Part shown: positions 48,015 to 56,818 of the stretch, piece after piece
How the letters are laid out: every line of letters begins with the position of its first letter
How positions within the stretch are numbered: position 1 is the first letter of the stretch
From: JBEHWX01 sp048498995
GTDB taxonomy: Bacteria; Bacteroidota; Ignavibacteria; OLB7
Assembly: GCA_048498995.1 (NCBI GenBank)
Contig: JBEHWX010000003.1
Location: forward strand, 1-64,000
Reading direction: 5' to 3'
Length of the DNA stretch: 64,000 nucleotides
The notes under the pieces: generated by a model
Database searches by the model: none
Seen by the model: only the letters and a program-made list of their open reading frames with translations
Told to the model about the DNA's origin: nothing
Position numbers and translations under genes: made by a program

Positions 48015-48345
48015 AGCGCGGGAGCGGGCGTCCGCATCTCCGGCGCGCATGTGGTGAATGAAGAGGGGCGTCCGTTCTCTCCACGGGAAAGCGTGGAGTT
48101 GTCGAGAGCATATGCTCTCCGAACGGACGTCGGGCCGCATCGTCGTCGGTCGAACCATGGACTCTTCGCGATTCCGCCTGGGCGATGATGTCGTTCGAAC
48201 CGATGAGCCGCGGCCCGGTGATGGCTCCCCCCTTCACGGCGGTCGATCTATCGCCACCGGACAGTTCGAGCATCGGCCGCGAATGTGGGGGCGCCGATGG
48301 CCGGAGCGATGGCAACGGTATCCCGTGGATACCCGCGGTGGGCAA
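48015..48345 (-). pseudogene. Decayed 5' end of a BNR propeller gene
   Basis: On the minus strand this stretch aligns with the start of the propeller at 49506-51716. The ribosome site and start GAGGAATC-ATG have become GAGGAATC-TTG. Then LPTAGIHGIPLP matches MHTTGIYRIPIA; KGGAITGPRLIGSNDIIAQ matches EGGTITRLDAIGEHDILAQ; RPFGEHML matches RQFGDDEL. The signal-peptide core is lost (SLRPSAPPHSRP against SLALATLTTVADA) and similarity stops at the minisatellite, so ~110 codons remain. The upstream region including the promoter is conserved. A dead member of the array. Confidence 0.75.
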
Positions 48346-48479
48346 GATTCCTCTCTCCGTGAATTCCGATTCCGGATCCCTCCCATACTGATTCAATGGC
48401 CCGGTCGAGTCGGCGCGAGTATCTCCTTGTATCTCGCCGAACGGCCCGGCATGGAGGCGGCCGGTGCCGCCGTCTTGTG

Positions 48480-48508
48480 GTTAGACCGGATGGAATTCGC
48501 GATTGTCA
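48480..48508 (-). promoter_or_regulatory. Promoter-like element of the decayed propeller
   Basis: Minus strand TGACAA, 17 nt, TCTAAC, with GCGAATTCC in the spacer. Practically the same element precedes the intact paralog at 51852-51880, at a matching distance from the start. Confidence 0.5.
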
Positions 48509-48778
48509 CAGCGGGATCGGCCGTCATGAACTTTTTCCCGCGGTGGTGAGCGATGGCGCGAAGATTCCAGGCCGGATGCGCCCCGGAGCGCCGGCGAAGC
48601 GCGCGGATGGGGAGCGATCTGGCGGTCGGGAGCCGGCGATTCCCATCATGGAGCGCGCCGCTCCAGGTGTACCGATCGATACTACATGCTCATGTACTGG
48701 CACGCCCCCGGACGGCGCGGTAGATTGCCTTCCGTCGGTCACCACGCCGACGAATCGCTCACCAGGCCGGGAACATCG

Positions 48779-49246
48779 ATGAAGCGTATCGTCACTATCC
48801 TGACGCTCGCGCTCGCGCTCGGGCTCACCTGCACGGCGCATGCGACCACCGCCTGTCAGGCGACATCCGGAACCGGGGCTACCTGCAAGGCCGAGTGCGG
48901 CGACAATCAGCACGCGATCTGCTATTCGGGGCCGACCGAGGCGCGATGCTACTGTCGCGACCAGCCGGGTGATCCGGATCGTTCGTGGGGTAATGTCGGC
49001 GCCAACGGACCGAACGAGATCGCGACGCTCCGGAGCCTCCACGACTACCTTACCGGAACGCTCGGCACCACCGGCGCGCTCCTCCTCGCGAATGACGTTC
49101 TGGCCACGATCTCCGCGATCCAGGGGCTCAGCCAGGGAGGATATGAAGCCGCCAGCACCAGCTACTCGATCCACTGGGATAATCTCTCGACCTCCGATCA
49201 CGACGCGATCATGTCGTGGATCAGCGGCCATACGACGCTGCACTGA
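48779..49246 (+). CDS. Small secreted Cys-rich protein
   Basis: 155 residues from MKRIVTILTLALALGLTCTA then HA, a signal peptide. The mature N-terminus has six cysteines in 34 residues (about positions 26, 36, 40, 48, 57, 59; C-x9-C-x3-C-x7-C-x8-C-x-C), a disulphide-knot-like module. A Gly/Ala helical segment LGTTGALLLANDVLATISAI and a polar tail ISGHTTLH follow. No family recognised. It is the only rightward gene among the left part of the propeller array, just upstream of a divergent decayed copy, and has its own terminator. Confidence 0.75.
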   Translation: MKRIVTILTLALALGLTCTAHATTACQATSGTGATCKAECGDNQHAICYSGPTEARCYCRDQPGDPDRSWGNVGANGPNEIATLRSLHDYLTGTLGTTGALLLANDVLATISAIQGLSQGGYEAASTSYSIHWDNLSTSDHDAIMSWISGHTTLH

Positions 49247-49267
49247 ACGGGAAGGACCATCAGTACA

Positions 49268-49299
49268 ACGCCCTCGGAGAGCTCCCCCTCCGAGGGCGT
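49268..49299 (+). terminator. Terminator of the Cys-rich protein gene
   Basis: ACGCCCTCGGAG / CTCCGAGGGCGT perfect 12-bp stem, 8-nt loop, 22 nt past the stop. Confidence 0.75.
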
Positions 49300-49358
49300 C
49301 GTCGTTCGTGAACGCGAGCTCATCGACATCGCCGTTCGGACGCCGCATAAACGACGGA

Positions 49359-49382
49359 GCCTCCCCCGTGTCGTGGGGAGGC
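49359..49382 (-). terminator. Terminator of propeller 5
   Basis: GCCTCCCC / GGGGAGGC stem, ~124 nt past the stop at 49506, followed on the minus strand by TCCGTCGTTTA. Confidence 0.55.
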
Positions 49383-49505
49383 CCCATCTCCGTTCCGCAT
49401 GGCGCGCGAGGCGGAGTCACCCTGAGGCCCCGCGCCGGGAACCGATGGTTGATGGCCGATGCTCGCCGGGCCGGCATCATCCCGCCGGCGGCGCCGAGCA
49501 GGACC

Positions 49506-51716
49506 TCAGCGGACGATCACCAGCGGCACCATCCGTACCTGCCCGTCGAGCATGACGCCGCAGTCGTAGAGGCCCGGCGCAAGGCTCGATCCGTCGATCG
49601 GGAGCGCGTGCGCTCCCGCGCCGAGTCGAAGGGTCGTCGAGGGGAGCACGTCGCGCCCCGTCATGTCCATGACACGGAGCGTCACGCGGGCATCCCGCTC
49701 GAGGTCGATCCGGAGCGTCGCGATGCCGGAGGCCGGCGTCGGGGCGATCGTGGCGGCCGTGAGCCCGACAACCGGAGCGGATGGCTGGCTCACCCCGGAG
49801 ACGGCCGGGGCCGAGACCACTCCCACGTAGACTCCCAGCGAGCTCCCCGCGTAGATCGTATCGCCGTTTCCCCGAGCGAGGGTGTAGACCGGACGCTCGT
49901 TCGTGAAGGGATCGACCGGGGGCAGGCCCTGTCCGTCCTGCGTCCAGGTGAGCCCGGTGTTCGCCCGCGTCCAGCTGGCGCCGTTGTCGACGGAGAGGAA
50001 CACGCCGCGATCGGTGCCGAGAAAGATCCTCCCCCGCTCATCGCTCAGAAGGTCGGCGTAGAGCGCATTCTCCATGCCGAGCGTGGGCTGCGCCACGATC
50101 CAGCTCGCTCCTCCGTCCAGACTCCGCCGGAGACCTCCCAGGCGGCTCATGGCGAACAGCGTTCCGTTCGGGAGCTTGCGGATCATGTCGACGCTGCCGG
50201 AAACGGCTTGATGTCGCGACAACCGGTTGCCGGACGGGATCGCGTACTCGATGATATCTCCGGAGCGGGTGCCGATCAGGAGTCTATCCCCATCGGCCAT
50301 GAGGGAGACCGGCTCGCCATCCGTGGCCGGATCGAGCTCGATGAACGGCGTCCAGGTGGCGCCGTCGTCGCCGGAGCGGGTGATGCCGTAGGTGGGGTGC
50401 CAGATCGGAAGAAGAATCGCGTAGGCATCGTTCCGGGAACCGGCCACCACCGTCCGTACATCCTCGCCGTAGCGCACGTACGCCCAGGTGTTCCCCTGAT
50501 CGATCGAGCGCTCGATCATGAATTTCTCGGTCCAGTTCCCGAACTGCGACCAGTAGAGCCGGGTCCCCTGGGGGGTGATGGCCGAGACGACCGCCCGCGC
50601 CTTCGCGGGCTCGATCGGCTGCCAGCTTGCGCCGAGATCCTGCGATGTGAATCCCCGATCGCCGGAAACCGAGGTCACCAGTCCGTCGAATCTGGCTTCG
50701 ATCCGCTTGCCGCCGAACGCGTCGAGGCCGTTGTTCAGGAACGAGACATGTCCCATCGGATCGCAGTCGAACACGCCGAAGTCGACCGAGCCGATCAGCA
50801 GACCGCCGCGCGGGTTCCCGATGGCCGTGAGGAGATTCGCTCCGTAGAAGCAGGTCAGGTGATCCCAGACGCCGTCGGACGCGAAAAAGAAGACTTCCTT
50901 CTCCGCGACCAGAACGAGCTTCGACTCCACCAGGCGCATGTCGCGGACCAGAGTGCAACCGATCACGAGCGTCCAGGTGGCGCCGGCATCGGTGGAGGTG
51001 TAGACGCCGTGGCCGTTCACCCCCGCGAAGAGCGTTCCGTCCGGATAGGCGACGAAGCCGGCGATTTCCCCCGGAAGGCCGCCGGTCGGGACAACGCTCC
51101 ATGAGATACCTCCGTCGGTGGTGCGGAGAATCGTCCCGGTCCCCTCGCCGGAGCTCGTGGTCGTCGCCGTGGTCGGATGTCCCAGGAATGCCACATACAT
51201 CGACCCGTCGGGGCCGTCGGCGAAGCAGGAGCTCGTGCCGGGCACGCCGGCGTCGTGGAGCGAATACCAGGTGCCGCCATTGTCGGCCGAGTGGTAGATC
51301 CGGCCGTCGATGCCGGCAAAGAACCGTCCCTGGGCATCGACGTGGATGCTCGGCACGCCGGTAAGCCCATCGACATGGCTCCAGGTGGAGCCGTTATCGG
51401 TGGAGCGGAGCGTCCCCTTGAGGTGGTGATGGACGAACAGCGGATGGCCGTCGCCGCCGCCGACGAAGCGCGCGAACCGGAGCTCGTCGTCGCCGAATTG
51501 CCGCCAGGACCGGCCACTGTTGGTCGAACGGTAGATTCCCATTGTCGTCTGCGCCAGGATGTCGTGCTCGCCGATGGCATCCAGCCGCGTGATGGTTCCC
51601 CCCTCCTGGCGGCCCATGGATCGCCATTTGATCGATTGAGCGTCGGCCACCGTGGTGAGCGTGGCGAGTGCCAGCGAGATGGCGATGGGTATTCGGTAGA
51701 TCCCTGTGGTGTGCAT
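49506..51716 (-). CDS. Exported BNR/Ycf48-like propeller, array member 5
   Basis: 736 residues from the ATG at 51716 with a strong GAGGAGG 4-5 nt upstream. Signal peptide MHTTGIYRIPIAISLALATL then TTVADAQ. Blades: IYRSTNSGRSWRQF, LRSTDNGSTWSHV, YHSADNGGTWYSL, ILRTTDGGISWSVV, VYTSTDAGATWTLV, RSIDQGNTWAYV, LRRSLDGGASWIVA, LSVDNGASWTRA. The tail RVTLRVMDMTGRDVLP to LAPGLYDCGVMLDG is of the MxGRDVLP/REVLP type also found in member 7. A long upstream frame extension is non-coding. Parent or sister of the pseudogene at 48015. Confidence 0.9.
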   Translation of the reverse strand: MHTTGIYRIPIAISLALATLTTVADAQSIKWRSMGRQEGGTITRLDAIGEHDILAQTTMGIYRSTNSGRSWRQFGDDELRFARFVGGGDGHPLFVHHHLKGTLRSTDNGSTWSHVDGLTGVPSIHVDAQGRFFAGIDGRIYHSADNGGTWYSLHDAGVPGTSSCFADGPDGSMYVAFLGHPTTATTTSSGEGTGTILRTTDGGISWSVVPTGGLPGEIAGFVAYPDGTLFAGVNGHGVYTSTDAGATWTLVIGCTLVRDMRLVESKLVLVAEKEVFFFASDGVWDHLTCFYGANLLTAIGNPRGGLLIGSVDFGVFDCDPMGHVSFLNNGLDAFGGKRIEARFDGLVTSVSGDRGFTSQDLGASWQPIEPAKARAVVSAITPQGTRLYWSQFGNWTEKFMIERSIDQGNTWAYVRYGEDVRTVVAGSRNDAYAILLPIWHPTYGITRSGDDGATWTPFIELDPATDGEPVSLMADGDRLLIGTRSGDIIEYAIPSGNRLSRHQAVSGSVDMIRKLPNGTLFAMSRLGGLRRSLDGGASWIVAQPTLGMENALYADLLSDERGRIFLGTDRGVFLSVDNGASWTRANTGLTWTQDGQGLPPVDPFTNERPVYTLARGNGDTIYAGSSLGVYVGVVSAPAVSGVSQPSAPVVGLTAATIAPTPASGIATLRIDLERDARVTLRVMDMTGRDVLPSTTLRLGAGAHALPIDGSSLAPGLYDCGVMLDGQVRMVPLVIVR

Positions 51717-51851
51717 GATTCCTCCTCGGTGAATCCCGATTTCGGAGTTCTCCCGCAATGGTTCATGATGGATGGCCGGGTGGAGGCGGTGCATGGTGTC
51801 TCCTTGTACCTCGCCGGCCGAGACCTCGCGGCGGCATGCCGCCGTGTATGC

Positions 51852-51880
51852 GTTAGACCGGGAGGAATTCGCGATTGTCA
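51852..51880 (-). promoter_or_regulatory. Promoter-like element of propeller 5
   Basis: Minus strand TGACAA-17 nt-TCTAAC, ~136 nt before the ATG; conserved with 48480-48508 while the DNA between element and gene has drifted. Confidence 0.5.
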
Positions 51881-51976
51881 CAGGGGGGCAGCCCCGCGTG
51901 AACATTTTTTCGGAGGCACGACCGGTGTGATGGCTTCGGGCGGGGAAGATTCAGAGCGGATGAGATCGAACGGAAA

Positions 51977-52020
51977 GTGCCCGTTGGAATCCGCCGTTGC
52001 CGGCGTGCTCCAACGGGCAC
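51977..52020. terminator. Orphan hairpin with no gene in front of it
   Basis: GTGCCCGTTGGA / TCCAACGGGCAC perfect 12-bp stem, 20-nt loop. It has the size and look of the array terminators, yet no leftward gene ends within 1.4 kb to its right and no rightward gene ends to its left. Confidence 0.45.
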
Positions 52021-52452
52021 TCCCCGTTCCAGACGCGGTTTGCGCGCCCTCCGGCCGCGAGGCTACGGACGTAGATGCATGCTCCCAACAGCACCCACGA
52101 CCGTTCATCACGGACCGGCGCGACGCGCAACAACGACCGGGAACCCAGGCACGAGCCCGCTCCAGGCCGGTCTCCGCCCCCTCATGCTCGACATGCATGA
52201 AGCGCGCGGGACGGCTTCGAGGAAGCTCCATGAACCATCACGCTTTCGTTGCGACTTGGCGCATTCGGCTAAACACGGCCGGCGCGGAATTGTTTCCGGC
52301 CGGACGCCATCGGCCGGAAACGACGTCGGATAACGGGCTCCGGCCATGAAATCCCATGGGGAGGGAATTCGTTATCACGTCGAACGGATCTTCCCGCCGC
52401 CATTTCCGGCCGCGGCGTGGAAGCGGCAACGACTCCGGCCGGCGCTCTTCCC
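52021..52452. other. 432-nt gap between the orphan hairpin and the ferredoxin-MBL gene
   Basis: No convincing gene or ribosome site on either strand; short frames only. Contains GGAACATCGCTGT-like array debris nowhere; nothing further recognised. Confidence 0.35.
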
Positions 52453-53331
52453 ATGGCACGACGAGACCAGGCTCTTCCCGACAACGCCCCCGGCGATTTC
52501 TTCGTCGACCGCAGCTGCATCGACTGCGACACATGTAGGCAGATCGCTCCGGCCACCTTCCGGGAGCGGAACGGACAGTCGATCGTCCATCATCAGCCGG
52601 AGCTTCCGCCACAGACGACGCGCGCGCTGATGGCGCTGGTGGCCTGCCCCACCGGATCGATCGGCGCCGGCGAGGGAGCCGACATCCGCGGCGCGATCGA
52701 TGCGTTCCCGACGCCGATCGCCGAGGGGGTGTACTACTGCGGGTTCAACGCCGAATCGAGCTTCGGCGCCTGGAGCTATCTGATAACCCGTCCCGCTTCA
52801 CATGGCGGAAACGTGATGATCGACGCGCCGCGATGGACGCCGCGACTGGCCGAGCGGATCGAGGAGATGGGAGGCATCGACACGATAGTTCTCACGCATC
52901 GCGATGACGTTGCCGACCACGCACGCTGGGCCGCGCGCTTCGGCGCGACGCGGCTGATGCACGAGAACGACCACGCGTCCCGCCATGGCGTGGAGCGCGT
53001 GCTCACGGGGGACGATCCGATTCCGATCGATGATGAGTTGATGGTGATTCCGACCCCGGGGCATACGCGAGGCCACGTGGTACTGCTTCACCGCGATACC
53101 CATCTCTTCACCGGCGACCACCTGAGCTGGTCTCCCGAGGCGGGAACGCTCCGCGCGCATCGCGACGCCTGCTGGTTCTCCTGGCGGCGGCAGATCGCAT
53201 CGATGGAGCTCCTGCGCGCATTCGACTTCGAGTGGGTGCTGCCGGGGCATGGCAGAATAGGCCACGCGAGCGCCGGGCGCATGCGGAAGCATCTGGAGCG
53301 TTGCATCGAGTGGATGAAGGAAGTGGCGTGA
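52453..53331 (+). CDS. Ferredoxin - metallo-beta-lactamase fusion
   Basis: 292 residues from the ATG at 52453 (GTG at 52417 also possible; neither has a Shine-Dalgarno). Residues 13-70 form a one-cluster ferredoxin: PGDFFVDRSCIDCDTCRQIA, then ALVACPTGSIG, giving Cys22, 25, 28 and 65. Residues ~80-292 are an MBL-fold hydrolase: VLTHRDDVADH (metal ligands), PTPGHTRGHVVLLH, FTGDHLSW and VLPGHGR. Fusions with the opening PGDF.VD..CIDC.TC are known in cyanobacteria and plants, function unsettled. No partner gene adjacent. Cytoplasmic. Confidence 0.88.
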   Translation: MARRDQALPDNAPGDFFVDRSCIDCDTCRQIAPATFRERNGQSIVHHQPELPPQTTRALMALVACPTGSIGAGEGADIRGAIDAFPTPIAEGVYYCGFNAESSFGAWSYLITRPASHGGNVMIDAPRWTPRLAERIEEMGGIDTIVLTHRDDVADHARWAARFGATRLMHENDHASRHGVERVLTGDDPIPIDDELMVIPTPGHTRGHVVLLHRDTHLFTGDHLSWSPEAGTLRAHRDACWFSWRRQIASMELLRAFDFEWVLPGHGRIGHASAGRMRKHLERCIEWMKEVA

Positions 53332-53402
53332 TCGCAAGAGGCGCCACGCATGCGCGAGTGCGGGCGTCGACGCGGAGATACGGCTTCGGTTCCGCGCACG
53401 GC

Positions 53403-53434
53403 GAAGAGGGAGTCGGCCAGGCCGCTCCCTCTTC
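53403..53434. terminator. Terminator between convergent genes
   Basis: GAAGAGGGAG / CTCCCTCTTC perfect 10-bp stem, 12-nt loop, 72 nt past the MBL stop and 24 nt past the leftward stop at 53458. Probably bidirectional. Confidence 0.65.
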
Positions 53435-53457
53435 ATTGCCGACGAGATCGAGATCGA

Positions 53458-54171
53458 TCAGAACTGCATCTTCACCTGCACGCCGACGCGCACGCTCAGC
53501 GTGTTCCACATCGGGTCTTCATCGGTCACCACGTCCTGCTTCTTCTGATCGAAGAGATAGCTTCCCTGCGCGAACGGGGTAAGATACCATCCGATATTCT
53601 GCCGCGTGTCGTTGAGCCGAAAATCGTAGCCGATGCCGAGCCATGCTCCGTATGCGACGTCCCGGACGTTGTTGAGGTCGGCCGACTTGATCTCCCGCGC
53701 GACTTCGTCGGTCTGGCCCGGGGTGTAGTTGTACTTCGAGAAGGCCTTCACGGCGATGGTTCCGCCGGCGGTCAGCGACAGCTCGGGCATCCCGAGATTG
53801 AACCGCACGCCCGGCTCGATGGAGACGTAGCCGAGATCCGGCCTGAACTTCGCCCCGGCAACTTCCTTCTGAACGTAGCGGGCATCGTAGAGCACGTTCA
53901 GAACGGCGCCGAACTGGTCATTGAAAAGGTACTCGCCACCGAGCCCGCCGCTGAGCGCGAGTCCGCTCGCCTGCGAATAATCGGCCGATGAGAATCCCGG
54001 CGCTCCCGGCAACTGCACGAACTTCTGCAGGCCGGCATCGACATAGTTGTAGTTGGCCGCGCCGATAGCCGCGATACGAATCTTCCCCTGCGCATGTGCC
54101 GCCATGCCGTTGACGACGAGAGCCAGGCCCGCGATCGCGAGCATCCGCACGATGTACTTTACGTTCTTCAT
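53458..54171 (-). CDS. Outer-membrane beta-barrel protein
   Basis: 237 residues from the ATG at 54171 with GGGAGAA 7 nt upstream. Signal peptide MKNVKYIVRMLAIAGLALVV then NGMAAHA. Alternating hydrophobic/polar strands, for example GLALSGGLGGEYLFNDQFGA, LGYVSIEPGVRFNLGMPELS, DVAYGAWLGIGYDFRL and a final LSVRVGVQVKMQF ending in Phe, the outer-membrane insertion signal. Length fits an 8-stranded barrel of the OmpA-N/PorT-like class. Substrate or partner unknown. It lies inside the propeller array, same strand. Confidence 0.85.
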   Translation of the reverse strand: MKNVKYIVRMLAIAGLALVVNGMAAHAQGKIRIAAIGAANYNYVDAGLQKFVQLPGAPGFSSADYSQASGLALSGGLGGEYLFNDQFGAVLNVLYDARYVQKEVAGAKFRPDLGYVSIEPGVRFNLGMPELSLTAGGTIAVKAFSKYNYTPGQTDEVAREIKSADLNNVRDVAYGAWLGIGYDFRLNDTRQNIGWYLTPFAQGSYLFDQKKQDVVTDEDPMWNTLSVRVGVQVKMQF

Positions 54172-54447
54172 GACACATTCTCCCGAATTGAGTATGGACC
54201 TTATTCTTTCGCGCCCGGGCCTCGTTGAAGCATCTCGTGCGCTTTGACTGGTACAAACGTACGGGGGCCATGAAGCGGAATTCATGACGCAGGTCAGTAT
54301 TCGATTTTTTTCGCGCGTCGGCTCGCAACGCCTTGTTTCATGCCGTCTGGCGGGATTCGGATAATTGCCGCGGGATGCGCGGATGGAGCGCCGCGCAGGT
54401 TCCATGCATCCGACATATATCCGGGCCGAACGTGGAATCGCGACACC

Positions 54448-56589
54448 TCAACGCGACACCACGACGCGGATGGCATCGACACGCCCGCCGCCCTCGACTG
54501 TACAGAAGTAGCTTCCCGACGCAAGCCCCGACAGATCGAGCGACACCTCCCGGTGCAGGGCGTCGACGCGCGCCGTCGCGCGTGGCAGCACCGCGTTGCC
54601 GAGAAGATCGCGGACGCTCACGGTCACCGTGCCCTCCTGCGCGCCCCGCAGGAGTAGAGTCGCGTGCCCGGCCGTCGGATTCGGAAGGAGCGTGGCTCTC
54701 TCGGAGGTCGCGAGGCCAGCGATGGCTGCCGGCACGGCCAGCGGCGCGTCACCGAGCCTGAAGAGTCCTTCCGGTGTCCCGGCATACATCCGCCCCGAGG
54801 GATCGCAGGTCAGAAACAGGAGCTGGCCGTTGAACGCGATGGTCGTGTCGAAGGGCATGCCGGCATTCAGCGTATCCCATGTCGCTCCCCTGTCGGTGGA
54901 GCGGAGGATGCCGAGATCGTAGATCGACGCGAAGACACGTCCCGCGGAGTCAACGGCCAGATCGATGTGGTTGGAGCGATGATAGTCCGGACCGAGATCG
55001 GCCCAGGTCTCCCCGTCATTATCGCTCCGGAGCACGCCGCCGTGCATCTCGTGGAGATAGAGCGCGCCGTCCGGAGCCCGAATGATCTGCTTGACGAAGT
55101 TGTTGTCGATCTCGTCCTTGCGCACGCTGCTCGGATCGGCGCGGTCGATACTGATGAGCACGCGCTGCCAGTCGATCACGATCAGACGATCTCCCAGCAC
55201 CTTCAGGCCGGTCACCAGCTCATCAGCCGCGAGGGTGTAGAATTGCTGCCAGGTGCGGCCGTCATCCGTGGAGCGGTACACGGCCCGGCGCTCGACCCCG
55301 GCATAGATGGCGCCATCCGGCGCCACATCGATGCCGACAATGCTTCCCCCCTGCGAAGCCAGTGCAGAGGCGACCGGAGTCCAGGTCGCGCCATTGTCGG
55401 TGGAGCGTGAGATGCCCTCGGTGGAGTCGACATGGACGCAGAGAAGCGTGCCGGCCGGCGTCACCGCCAGCGGCGTGGTGGCAAGCACATTCCCCGCCGC
55501 TCCGACACTGGCGAGCTTCAATCGGGTCCAGGAAGCTCCACCATCGGTCGAGCGGAACAGGCCGTGGTTGGAAATGGTGACGAGCGAGCCATCGGCCAGG
55601 AATCTGAGGAGGCCCACATCGACGGCGTCGAGTCCGCGGTTCGAGGCGGTCCAGCGTCCATCGGCATCGCAGCGGAACAGACCGTCGGATAACGTGCTGA
55701 CGAGGTAGTGCGTCTCGTCCATCACCAGCAGATCGCGCGGCGCGGCGCGCCGGTCATCGATCGGGTGCCGGCTCCAGGTGGCCCCGCGGTCGGTGCTGAT
55801 GTTGATGCTCGTTGCATCGAGCGCGAGAAGCCTCCCTCCCGGTGTGCTCCGGATGGAGGAAAACGCGCGGCCGGTGAGCACGGAGTTCCAGGTCGTGCCA
55901 TTATCGGAGGAGCGAAACACGCCGCCGCGGGTCGCCGCGAAGAGCTCCATGGGGGAGAGGCTGGCCATGCCGAGAACCTCTCCCATCTCGGAGGGCATCG
56001 CGCAGTTGGCCCAGGTGGCCCCGTTGTCGGTCGAGCGCGCGAGTAAGGCGGAGAAATCCACGTCGACCGAAGCGAAGATCCGCCGGTCCTCGGTCAGCAG
56101 AAGGGTGGCCGAGTTGAAGCTCATCGATGATCCATCGAACTGGTAGACCATCTCCCACCGCTGCCCCTCGTCGGTGGAGCGGACGATGCCGAAGGATGTG
56201 GCGCTCAGGAACGAGCCGTCGCCGGCAATCGTGGCGCTTCTGCCGGTGCCGATACCTCTCCAGCTTGTTCCCCCATCGGTGGAGCGGAAGAGGGAATCGG
56301 ACGATGAGATATACAGTGGCGAGCTTCCACCGCCGAACATGGCCCACGCGTTCCCGAGCTCCCGCGCGAAGCGGCTCCAGCTTGCGCCTCCGTCGGTGGT
56401 CCGGAAGATTCCGTCGTGTGCCGTCAGCGCGAGCATCTGATCGGGGTCGAGCCGGAGCATTGCGGTGACCTCCCCTCCCTCGGGACGTCCGACGAAGCTC
56501 CAGCTCTGCGCGGCCAGAGGCGCCGACGTCAGGATGAGGAAAGCGAGCAGCGTGATGATCGCGCGTGGGGTGTTCGACATGATGCCCAT
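54448..56589 (-). CDS. Exported BNR/Ycf48-like propeller, array member 6
   Basis: 713 residues from the ATG at 56589 (MGIMSNTPRAIITLLAFLIL), with GGAGG 5 nt upstream; MSNTPR at 56580 is an alternative. Signal peptide ends LAAQ. Blades: IFRTTDGGASWSRF, LFRSTDGGTSWRGI, IVRSTDEGQRWEMV, LARSTDNGATWANC, VFRSSDNGTTWNSV, LFRSTDGGASWTRL, ISRSTDNGATWTPV, VYRSTDDGRTWQQF. The tail LPNPTAGHATLLLRGAQEG to LASGSYFCTVEGGG differs from members 1-2. Function unknown. Confidence 0.9.
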   Translation of the reverse strand: MGIMSNTPRAIITLLAFLILTSAPLAAQSWSFVGRPEGGEVTAMLRLDPDQMLALTAHDGIFRTTDGGASWSRFARELGNAWAMFGGGSSPLYISSSDSLFRSTDGGTSWRGIGTGRSATIAGDGSFLSATSFGIVRSTDEGQRWEMVYQFDGSSMSFNSATLLLTEDRRIFASVDVDFSALLARSTDNGATWANCAMPSEMGEVLGMASLSPMELFAATRGGVFRSSDNGTTWNSVLTGRAFSSIRSTPGGRLLALDATSINISTDRGATWSRHPIDDRRAAPRDLLVMDETHYLVSTLSDGLFRCDADGRWTASNRGLDAVDVGLLRFLADGSLVTISNHGLFRSTDGGASWTRLKLASVGAAGNVLATTPLAVTPAGTLLCVHVDSTEGISRSTDNGATWTPVASALASQGGSIVGIDVAPDGAIYAGVERRAVYRSTDDGRTWQQFYTLAADELVTGLKVLGDRLIVIDWQRVLISIDRADPSSVRKDEIDNNFVKQIIRAPDGALYLHEMHGGVLRSDNDGETWADLGPDYHRSNHIDLAVDSAGRVFASIYDLGILRSTDRGATWDTLNAGMPFDTTIAFNGQLLFLTCDPSGRMYAGTPEGLFRLGDAPLAVPAAIAGLATSERATLLPNPTAGHATLLLRGAQEGTVTVSVRDLLGNAVLPRATARVDALHREVSLDLSGLASGSYFCTVEGGGRVDAIRVVVSR

Positions 56590-56743
56590 CGTGGCCTCCG
56601 ATAGCTTCGGCGCATGCCGCCCCGTGATGGCTCGGCATGGCCGATTGGTGGAAGATCCGTCCAGGCCGAATCGGCGGGCGACGCGGCACGAGGAAAGGAT
56701 ACCGGATGCGGCGAGAACCTGACCGGGCGATACAGAAAACAGC

Positions 56744-56771
56744 GCGGGGCGGCCCATCCGGACCGCCCCGC
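56744..56771 (-). terminator. Terminator of propeller 7
   Basis: GCGGGGCGG / CCGCCCCGC stem followed on the minus strand by GCTGTTTTC; ~48 nt past the stop at 56819. The same stem closes proS at 28489. Confidence 0.75.
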
Positions 56772-56818
56772 CTCGTGATTGTTCGTTCCGGCCCGAGTCG
56801 CGAGGACCGGGCCGAGGA

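Noticed and set aside
48840..51104. Rightward ~750-codon frame through the Cys-rich gene and propeller 5
   Set aside because: Compositional shadow in the wrong frame of one gene and antisense to the other.
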